This document shows, piece by piece, positions 57,801 to 64,000 of a stretch of DNA of 64,000 bases (position 1 is its first letter; the number at the start of each line of letters is the position of its first letter). Source of the DNA: Carpediemonas membranifera (lineage: Eukaryota; Fornicata); contig JAHDYR010000002.1 of NCBI GenBank assembly GCA_019828565.1, positions 124,001-188,000 on the forward strand, in the 5' to 3' direction. The position numbers and the translations under genes were made by a program. The notes beneath the pieces are model-generated. The model saw only the letters and a list, made by a program, of their open reading frames with translations, had not been told where the DNA came from and searched no databases.

Positions 57801-59331
57801 TGTGGGGGACGACGCCGCGTGGTCTCTGGGGCAGGTGGGTCTGGGCCATATGTGGGGCTCGGTGTCCGACTCTCGCCGCCATCTCAAGCTGTATGGACGC
57901 TGCTGTGATGCGGTTGGCGAGCCTGCTGTCGTCACATTGATCCACATTGACGTGCCGGCGCCAGATTGCGTGGCCGCCATGGCGGAAGACCATCCCGCAT
58001 TCTCTGCAGATGCGTGGTAACTCCTGGCACCCGCAGTATCTGCTAATCTGGTCCGCCGTCGCAGCCACCAGCAGGTGTCGGAGGTCCCTGCCGGTCGCGG
58101 CGTCTGGTACGCCCGGCAGGCGTATGGGGCATGTCGCGGAGGTGAAGTCGGGCTCGTCATCGCTGGACCCCTCTGCCCCGCCTCCCGACAAGGACTCGTA
58201 GTCTTCGTCAGAGCCAAGGATGAAGGTTGGGGCCTCGGTGGCCGAGCCTGCAGCGTCAGGCTCTATTACGCTCACCTCATCGGTTTCTGAGGGGGCGTCG
58301 TCAGTAGGGTAATACTCCTGTCCGCCGTCATCGCCGCTGTCACTTTCATCGGGGCTTAACTCAAGCTCCTCCGGCATTTCAGTGTGGTTCCCGCCCGTGT
58401 GTGCCTCTCCGTCAGGACCAGACCGGGAGGCTTGGGGGTCCTCATATTCCTCCGTATCATCGTCAGGGTCCTCTGATGATGCGCTCTGGTCTATCACCGT
58501 GGCCTCGGAGTCTGTCTCCTCACCTTCGCCGCCCCACGAGGACTCGTAATCCGACGTTGGGCTGGATGTGCGGGACATGCGGTGGAGGTCTGGCCTGGGC
58601 GATGGGGTCAGGAACGCCCCAAGCTCGACACGGGCTGCGTGTGCCTGGTCGCCCTCTGCTGCCCTCGATGTCAACCGGGCGACCGGGATGCCAACCGCCC
58701 GCGGAGCTCTTCGGCGGGGCGAGGGTGGGGTGTACGGGAGCTTGACCTTCCTCGCTCGGACCGGTCTCCGTGCTCGCTGAGCAGAGGCTGGTGCCTCTGC
58801 CGCTGGGCTTCCTGGCGCGCCATTGTTTCCCGCGGGCGTAAGTGCGGGCGTGGGCGCGTGCGTAGGCGTGGGCACAGGCGCGGGTGCGGGCATGGGCGCG
58901 GGTGCGGGCGTGGACTCCGGCCTCCGGGCGGACTCCACCTGAGTCAGGCGGGCGAGGGTTACCTGCTCGAAGCCCGGGGGGGATGGTGGGGGAGTCTGAG
59001 TCCCGCTTTGACTATTAAAGGAACAGTACTTACGACTCTTTACATCCTTCCCACTCGCCTGCCGGCTCCGACCGCCCCTCCCTCCTCGCGTACGACGCCG
59101 CTGGCCCACTTGGTTGGCCGCAAGCGCCTTGTTCTTGGCCTTCAGGCTCTCGATCTCAGCCTGGAGGGGCTTGCTCGTCTGCCTTTCGGCGGTGAGTAGC
59201 TCTTCGTCCCTAGCCTGCGCGGAGCGTAGGGAGTCGATGAACTGCGTAGCCTCGGGCATCTCGGCATGAACGAGCGCCGATAGACTGCTCGCGGCAGTCT
59301 TAGACTTGAGCTTCCCGCACATAAGGAGCAT
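54835..59331 (-). CDS. Non-LTR retrotransposon polyprotein (R2/CRE-type: zinc finger, RT, restriction-like endonuclease)
   Basis: 1498 residues, one uninterrupted frame from ATG 59331. The N-terminal 400 residues are disordered (Pro/Ala repeats, acidic Ser-rich blocks). A zinc finger CRECGMVFRHGGHAIWRRHV lies near residue 445, followed by the RT: MLPKPNGSLRPIGV, VIADFTNAFNEANRH, IQGDALGPLLFSFVM, FAYLDDVASI (YLDD), LRLNMAKT. Next is a CPFCGKG...H...C zinc knuckle before a restriction-like endonuclease, ARADILINEPLL...RPLVIEVTVGKSDSDSFIQKK (PD-(D/E)xK order). This domain plan is that of site-specific R2, CRE and Genie-type LINEs, which nick the target and prime reverse transcription on it. No poly(A) tail is seen at the 3' edge (about 54772). 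The long intact ORF suggests recent activity. Confidence 0.9.
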   Translation of the reverse strand: MLLMCGKLKSKTAASSLSALVHAEMPEATQFIDSLRSAQARDEELLTAERQTSKPLQAEIESLKAKNKALAANQVGQRRRTRGGRGGRSRQASGKDVKSRKYCSFNSQSGTQTPPPSPPGFEQVTLARLTQVESARRPESTPAPAPMPAPAPVPTPTHAPTPALTPAGNNGAPGSPAAEAPASAQRARRPVRARKVKLPYTPPSPRRRAPRAVGIPVARLTSRAAEGDQAHAARVELGAFLTPSPRPDLHRMSRTSSPTSDYESSWGGEGEETDSEATVIDQSASSEDPDDDTEEYEDPQASRSGPDGEAHTGGNHTEMPEELELSPDESDSGDDGGQEYYPTDDAPSETDEVSVIEPDAAGSATEAPTFILGSDEDYESLSGGGAEGSSDDEPDFTSATCPIRLPGVPDAATGRDLRHLLVAATADQISRYCGCQELPRICRECGMVFRHGGHAIWRRHVNVDQCDDSRLANRITAASIQLEMAARVGHRAPHMAQTHLPQRPRGVVPHSELAPAGTALAGRSLGRARMLGSMNLSADSRAVITSKLSQLRAFMAGHPQEGVDRAMETVAVLIRCLPHSGKFAAVGFRNAIRRVIRNIPATPRTAASRQRRQVEKAVDSFMLGQVGKSRKLLAPRHESAWSEDQIVAEVHRLFPADRADEIVPLPRTTVARAESLKWASPPPTLPRDLPTRECEEIMTGLDGTKAAGLSGWSNKHILQLLGRHLATDTRRNARRLRPADSNKSVVSAMTEIVSCIVRGESSCRPLTQAYLSMLPKPNGSLRPIGVNEPFYVIAGKYLAKLALGHLKPDDSGDDPAGALPDWLPEQYGLGGRSDVEKLIDRVDKAYRAGKYIVIADFTNAFNEANRHTMKAMVHEYAPALTDFVDQFYDDPRLYYETYGAAGTTARWVDVKRGTIQGDALGPLLFSFVMRCILDELTEAAPNERFAYLDDVASIHSTAGDATAEIATLTRIASKYGLRLNMAKTVILAHPDVHDAGHPFVHAWEYLGVTIGPTTSRVTAVQVTAEKVIDELSWLCGIIEQSTGHAKNQVSWMCLHIIRKCISADLNFMLRTNAPNVAIAERLEASLIEVARVIANSPAGWESARLDALWQKPSDNGWGFRHPLDHWVAAYLGARSDLIRMGGPGYTPVCDTVPPIPHMAGSDPELMMPKADRPQCVFSEHIYRARHRTSRIPYGELLAACLNTAVDDQYATARPVIAAYRAVLGVGMISGLPSPVARRLQDGNTALFCPFCGKGVTRGTWEDHAMLCSAKRWFPQRKRNLLHRHDLVKHGIVQLLSTTSTEVLHEEPLDDGLLKDEKYRAKVAYDEMERLQKANRPIPQAIADQASKITQARADILINEPLLRKGRPLVIEVTVGKSDSDSFIQKKKDQYADYNVDVIVVALTPTGSHIESAARSLVEIGQEICTITGAECFTDRRARSVLAIALMGWLLKKSFELRKAHRLLHLATSVINPPHLPPPPPTAAIQRSQSGGALAPRNG

Positions 59332-60206
59332 CCATACTGTTAGAATGGCCAGTTAATCCGGGGATATACGGAGGATAAACGCAAATTCCTTATTCGTGCT
59401 TCAGGGCGTTCGAAGTCCTAAGAAGCAGCTGAAATGATAGATGCGAGTGCATTAATGACATATCCATGCTTGATGTAACATGTGCGAGATTGGTGGTCGA
59501 GCAAATTGCCTCTCGCATTTTAAGGTCGAAGGCAAAAGTGGTCGTACGACCAAGTGGCCTTGTCAGCAAAGTCTGTGTGTTCTAAAGAGTATCCTCTGTT
59601 GTTTTTATGCGTCAACTCCTTCTCAGTCGCCGGGAACTAATGACTGAATCAACCAATCAAAAGAATGAAGCTGTCCCCCAGAAAGCAGGCCATACTACGG
59701 TGGTATATAGTCAGTATACATCATCGGAGTATGTTCGGTTTTCTGGGGGACAGATTCAATCTTCTGTATCTCAAAATTTGCATTTTTTTATCGGCGATAA
59801 GATGGAATCAGAAGACTTGGCTCAGAGCTCAAGTGCACTTAGCTCCATAGAGCTGAGATCGGCAATTGGCATGATCCACCGCCGCAGAAGGTGCCCAAAG
59901 AGGCGCTGACGTTGAGCGGTCGATCATGGCCGTTTAACACATCAACGGGGGCCTCATCCCATGCAGTATCCATAACTTTTTACCATTTTCTTCTAGCTGC
60001 ACTGGTTGGCAAATGAGCATTTTGTGTCGCCTTCATCATGGCAATATTCGAGATCAAATCCAGATTTGCTTTTTTTGTGCACAAGGAGCACAACAGCAAA
60101 TTCGCAAGTAATGCAGATGAAAATCAGATGAATCTTAATCAGGCACTCTCATACACACACTGCTTTAGTTTCGGAGCCAACGTCCATAAACTGAAGGAGT
60201 TCTGAA
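59332..60206. other. Upstream region of the LINE; no gene seen
   Basis: No ORF of protein-like composition. It contains the hairpin at 59671-59753. The LINE 5' UTR probably lies here, but its start is not marked by a repeat or truncation I can recognise. Confidence 0.4.
59671..59753. repeat. 83-bp hairpin / small inverted-repeat element
   Basis: Perfect 14-bp arms CTGTCCCCCAGAAA (59671-59684) and TTTCTGGGGGACAG (59740-59753). The interior also folds: CATACT-ACGGTGGTATA against TATACATCATCGGAGTATG. The whole may be a miniature inverted-repeat element or a structured RNA. Confidence 0.55.
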
Positions 60207-60259
60207 CATTGTTTCACCAATTGTGTGAAACTGGTGAAATTGTGAAATAGTGTTGAAAC
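60207..60259 (+). repeat. Left inverted terminal repeat
   Basis: CATTGTTTCACCAA start; contains a 7-bp hairpin GTTTCAC/GTGAAAC. Partner of 63024-63082. Confidence 0.5.
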
Positions 60260-60416
60260 GGCCAGAGAAGAAGAAGGAACCCCGGCAGCGCAGTTGTAGC
60301 TGCTCTTATAGAGCTATAGCAACAGCCAAATTGTCTGATTTATCTCACAGACCGTTGCGCATGTACCTGCCTAGTTTTTGTACAAAAATCTTGTTTTTTT
60401 AAACTCTACAGAAATC

Positions 60417-62914
60417 ATGGTTGCTCATATTGTGTTCGAGAGCCACATCGGTACAATATATGATGACCAGCCACGCTCAGTTGAGCGCATGAATTACCTT
60501 CTTGGCTGTACCTACTTCGCCATGGTCGGAATTGGCCTCAACTCCGCCAGAACAAGACCTCAGCGCGAGCAATTCTGCCAGCTCGTCCGCGAGATGGAGG
60601 AGGCGGACCTGATCTCCCAGCGCATTCACGACGCAAGGTTCTTCCGCCCTCCAGCAGACTCCCGTCCCTTCCAACGTGCCGCAACCGCACACGGAAATCA
60701 ACACCCTCCTCACCCCTGTCTTCGTACGGGACGATTACCGCACCCACGCCATCCAGGAGCGTGCTGTGCAGGACTACAACGACTCAGAGGAGCGCTCCGC
60801 CAACTTTTCTGAAATCATGGAGCTCACATCGATCCTGATGTACGTCCGCAATGGCTTCAACTCGACCCAAGAGCTCTTTAAGCTCATCAACAACATCTCC
60901 CGCCGGCTTGGAAAGCCGATCTCGAAGAACAAGACCGCGGAGGTGCTCATTAAGGACCTTGGCATTGACATGACCAGAATATCTGGTGTCTCAGAGGCCC
61001 TCACTGAGGAGGAGCGCGCCTTCGTCAAGCATCTCGTGCCGTGCAGGTCGGTCTCAGGCAATACAACATGGCGGCGTACCATGTCCGGCACGCAGTCGCG
61101 ACTTGAGCTCACGAACCGTTTGACTGTAGCCGACGGAGCCGAGCCGACTCCGTTTTTCGACCACGACCTCGTCGCCGACCACACTTGGGAGCGACCGACG
61201 CTCACCCTCCACTATGACAGCGAATCCGACGCTGTCCAGCACTACCAGTCCCTCAAAGGCAGTGTAGGTATCGCCCATCTGGGCAAGCGACTGAACAGCT
61301 CGACCTGGGACAAGGTGGAAACGGTGTGGTTCGATGGCGTGTACTATCTGCAGCAGGCAGTGCTTCACCCGGAGTGGCTCGAGTCTGACCAGACGAACTT
61401 CGAGCGTTGCTCTCGTGCCCTTCAGGACCCAGGCCATGTCGAGTTCCAACCACTAAAACTACTCCTGTGGCTCGACGCATGGAAGGGACATACCGCAACG
61501 TTCAAGATCCGCATCTACGACCCGTCAGGCTTCACGTTCCCTAACCGCATCACTCCCCCCTTCCGACTCGTTGAGTGTCTTGCCGGTGAGAAGGAGCTGA
61601 CGGAGGAGGGAAACCTTCAACTCGTTGAGGAAGAAGTCGAGCGGATCTATCAAGCCCTCATACCGATCAGAGGAACTGACCAGGTCACCACCTTCGACCA
61701 AGTCATCGTCATGGGCGATCACGCGGCCATCAGGAAGCTGTCATCCGGCATCGAGGGTAATGGAGGGCACTATCCCCAGCCCTTCAACAGCATCCGTCGA
61801 GACCACAAGGCGCTGCACCCCATTCCGGCGCACTCTCGGGTCACCTTGCATGATTTGCTCGAGCAGAAGGCAGCGTTCCACGCCGTGCAGGCCGACCCCG
61901 ACCGTGTGCAGGACCCGAAAGAGGAGTATGGCAACTTCTCCGACAAGAGGGCCATCTTCGAGAACCGGCCAGAGCCCCGAGTCATCCACACGGAGCGAGT
62001 TGTCTTTTGTCCTCCGATCATGCACAACTCGCACCGCCTGCTCGAGCAAGTGGCACGGCTATGCGCCAGCTTCCCCGCTGATCGGAACGCAACTGCCGTA
62101 GACAAGCGCAAGCTCCAGCGCATGTCATCCAACCGCAGTATTGACCGCACTGTCGGGTGCAACGAGCAGTCTGCTGCCAGAGTTCGCATGGCGAACACCA
62201 CGAACGAGGATTACGAGGCTCTTCCTGAGTCCGTCCAAGATATTGTGCGACTCATTGGCTATCTCCAGGCTCTTTACTACTCAACCGAGCCTGTCACCGA
62301 CAGCAAAGTCGCATTCCACTTCTTGGCCGCGTCCATGTGCCACCTGTTCCACGTCATGCTCAGTCTGCAGGCACACCAGACAAAGCTGGCGTTGCTCCCT
62401 CCTGGGCAAGCAGACAAGGCGGAGAAGCCATGTGCCCAGACACTCTATGTCAACAGCAGGCTCACTGCCCAGCCTCTTCTTCACGATCATCTCCGCATTC
62501 CTCTTTTTTTACCTCCTCGAGGAGTTCTTTGAGAGAGAGTTCATCAAGAACCAGGAGGTCCGAGCCGAGTTGCACAGGTCGGCCATGATCGAGAAGCTGT
62601 GTTTGACCGAGCAGACCACCCTCATCTGCACGTTCTTAACGGGTATTCGCTCGTTCGGTCGCCAGGACTACTCAGTCCCCCCGCTGAACAGGCTTCGTCG
62701 TGTCCGAGTCCACCAATGCTGCAGACAAGCTCGCTCATGGTTCGCCATTCGCAGCCACATGGAGGCAAGGCACCAATTCCATGCCACGGCGGCGGTGGTG
62801 CGCCTCTTCCAGGAGCTCGTTGACGAGATGTGGCAGTACGTCAACGATTATACGGCTTTGGCATGGGACGAAGAGTCTGGGGGTGATGGTTTGCGAGTTG
62901 GCAGACATGGGTGA
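60417..62914 (+). CDS. RNase H-fold protein, copy 2 (candidate transposase, unrecognised family)
   Basis: From ATG 60417, read in frame 0, then frame 1 (from about 60660), then frame 2 (after the T7 run near 62510), about 830 residues if joined. The N-terminal half is helical (YFAMVGIGLNSARTRPQREQ, NNISRRLGKPISKNKTAEVL). The core shows strand LLLWLDAWKG (first Asp), strand TFKIRIYDP, strand FRLVECLAGE, helix LVEEEVERIYQAL, strand VIVMGDHAAIRKLSSG (second Asp), then CPPIMHNSHRLLEQV and GCNEQSAARVRMA. The C-terminal block FFEREFIKNQ...VHQCCRQARSW is shared with copy 1. This strand/helix order and the two Asp at strand ends are those of DDE/RNase H-like transposases; the third acidic residue is not certain. 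Lateral homology to known superfamilies was not recognised. Confidence 0.5.
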
Positions 62915-63023
62915 GGAGCTTGTTTGCTGCATTTGCGGTCATGCACGCGCTGAGTAGTGAGTAAAGGAGTTTTATTGGTCAGTACATCCCATTTGGTGTG
63001 TTTCCCCAACTACCAATTTTTTT

Positions 63024-63082
63024 TTTCAACATTGGTAGTTTCACAATTTTCACATTACGTCACTTGTTTGGTGAAAACAATG
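63024..63082 (-). repeat. Right inverted terminal repeat
   Basis: Reverse complement starts CATTGTTTTCACCAA and continues with ATTGTGAAA and TGTTGAAA like the left end. It contains the ATG (63080) of the next gene. Confidence 0.5.
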
Positions 63083-64000
63083 GAAACGCCACTTCCGACA
63101 TGGCTGACGATGAATTTATCGCAACACAAGGCCTATATTCAATATGTCAAGCTTTCAGACAAGTCTGAGCTCTTGCCGTCTGTCAGGGCCTTCTTCAACA
63201 GAGATCTGGCGACTTCGAACCTCGACTGTCTGAACTACTCATTCGTCATGTATGTCAGACCCACTACACTTCTTGTTAACACAGTCTCATCGCAATTCGT
63301 GGGGTTGAGATGGACAACATCAAGGCTGCATGCCTTCTCTTCCGCGAGTCGTACAGGGAGGGGCAGACCCTGAGCGGACAACTGCACCAGGAGCGGTTTG
63401 TCATCGGCTTACGGACAGCCGTCTCCTGCAGAGGTCTTGGGTTCGCGAGGGTGCTTCTTAGCATAGCATCTGCCGAAGAACTCGTCCGACTGCAGTGCGA
63501 CAAGCGACTCCAGGACATGTATGCGTCCTTTGGCCTCAAGGAGTCATCGGACCCGTCGCAGGTCGAGCAGCTGGTGGACACGGGGGGCAACCCACTTGCC
63601 ATTGTCACGATGGAGGGCACGATGGGTCCCAACAAGTGGACCAACCTCGGCAAGAGCCTGACAGAGTGCTGTGGGATGATAATGCAAGGCTCTACGTTGA
63701 TCCGCGTGACCAACCATGGTAATAGACTTGATCAGCACGCTCATGGGATGCCTGCTTCCGACAAGAGGAGTGTTGACTCGTTCGTGGAACGCACCCGTGT
63801 GTCCGTGCGCCGTGAACGTGCGGCAAAACGGCCTAACGTCACCCGCATCAGGCAGAAGTTGATGATTATCCGCCATTACAACCTTCGTTCTTTCACGCTG
63901 GTCAAAGAGATCAAGGAAACGAGGACCGAGATGCGTAAGGAGAAGAAAGCCAACTTCTGGGACAGTGAATGGAATATTTCCGTTGAGGATGACGAAGAAG
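63080..64000 (+). CDS. Partial gene of unknown function (one 35-nt intron), runs off the window
   Basis: Exon 1 from ATG 63080 to 63249 (METPLPTWLTMNLSQHKAYI... to LNYSFV) and exon 2 from 63285, open to the window end, give about 295 residues so far. It joins in phase as V-I-L-I-A-I-R-G-V-E. The sequence is helical with LHQERFVIGLRTAVSCRGLG, LLSIASAEELVRLQCDKRLQ and a basic, Arg/Lys-rich end (VRRERAAKRPNVTRIRQKL). No family is recognised. The start codon lies in the right inverted repeat of the candidate transposon, so this may be a host gene altered by the insertion, or a second gene next to the element. Confidence 0.5.
63250..63284 (+). other. 35-nt intron
   Basis: GTATGT...CTTGTTAACACAG. 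Splicing joins two frames (2 and 1) into one uninterrupted reading frame; TTAAC near the 3' site is a likely branch region. Confidence 0.75.

Larger units (their letters stand above)
60207..63082 (+). mobile_element. Candidate DNA transposon with imperfect inverted terminal repeats
   Basis: The left end (60207-60259) starts CATTGTTTCACCAA and the reverse complement of the right end (63082-63024) starts CATTGTTTTCACCAA. Shared blocks GTGA, ATTGTGAAA and TGTTGAAA follow in the same order, about 55 nt in total with small gaps. The left repeat contains GTTTCAC/GTGAAAC as a hairpin. GAA flanks both ends (60204-60206, 63083-63085), a possible 3-bp target duplication that could be chance. Inside is one gene for a protein with RNase H-fold features. 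Confidence 0.5.

Overview
The window is nuclear DNA of a unicellular eukaryote. Genes are short-spaced (often 30-130 bp apart) and mostly intron-poor. Host genes have eukaryote-only architectures: TBP, TFIIA-gamma, PCIF1, eIF4E, a POLE3-type histone fold, HscB with an N-terminal zinc ribbon. There is a type II tRNA-Ser with a pol III T-run. The few introns I can place are only about 29-36 nt, with GT...(A/C)(C/T)AG ends. All three stop codons are used as stops, so the code looks standard. A bacterial-type ornithine decarboxylase, a cathepsin B without the occluding loop and a possibly organelle-targeted HscB would fit a free-living anaerobic protist such as a fornicate metamonad; that lineage guess is inference only. 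Layout: 1-14.7 kb is a nest of broken elements (DIRS-type RT, several Ty3/gypsy chromovirus pieces, one copy of an unrecognised RNase H-fold protein). 14.9-30.9 kb is a block of host genes all on the minus strand: C2H2 zinc finger, PCIF1-like cap methyltransferase, eIF4E-like protein with a C-terminal membrane anchor, cathepsin B, a coiled-coil protein, TFIIA-gamma, TBP, ODC, a KNL1-like kinetochore candidate and an LRR/coiled-coil protein. 31.6-37.5 kb is again repeat-rich: a 1.34-kb tandem array of DIRS gag plus RT start, a 5'-truncated chromovirus and a chromodomain remnant. 37.6-50.1 kb returns to host genes (HscB, RCC1-like, a hypothetical, POLE3/Dpb4-like, HAT-repeat/RRM, MFS transporter), interrupted by a complete 4.36-kb chromovirus that landed on the HscB stop codon. 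A second complete chromovirus (92-bp LTRs, 5-bp target duplication) lies just upstream of the MFS start at 50.1-54.8 kb. It abuts an intact-looking R2/CRE-type LINE (RT plus restriction-like endonuclease) at 54.8-59.3 kb. From 60.2 to 63.1 kb a candidate DNA transposon, bounded by imperfect inverted repeats, carries the second copy of the unrecognised RNase H-fold protein. A partial gene with a 35-nt intron runs off the end. Two host gene pairs suggest functional neighbourhoods: cap writer (PCIF1) next to cap binder (eIF4E), and TBP next to TFIIA-gamma. Most reading-frame breaks in otherwise well-preserved genes fall at homopolymer runs (C5, C6, T5, T7, A7). They may therefore be residual sequencing indels rather than true mutations, so several elements called broken here may be intact in the organism.
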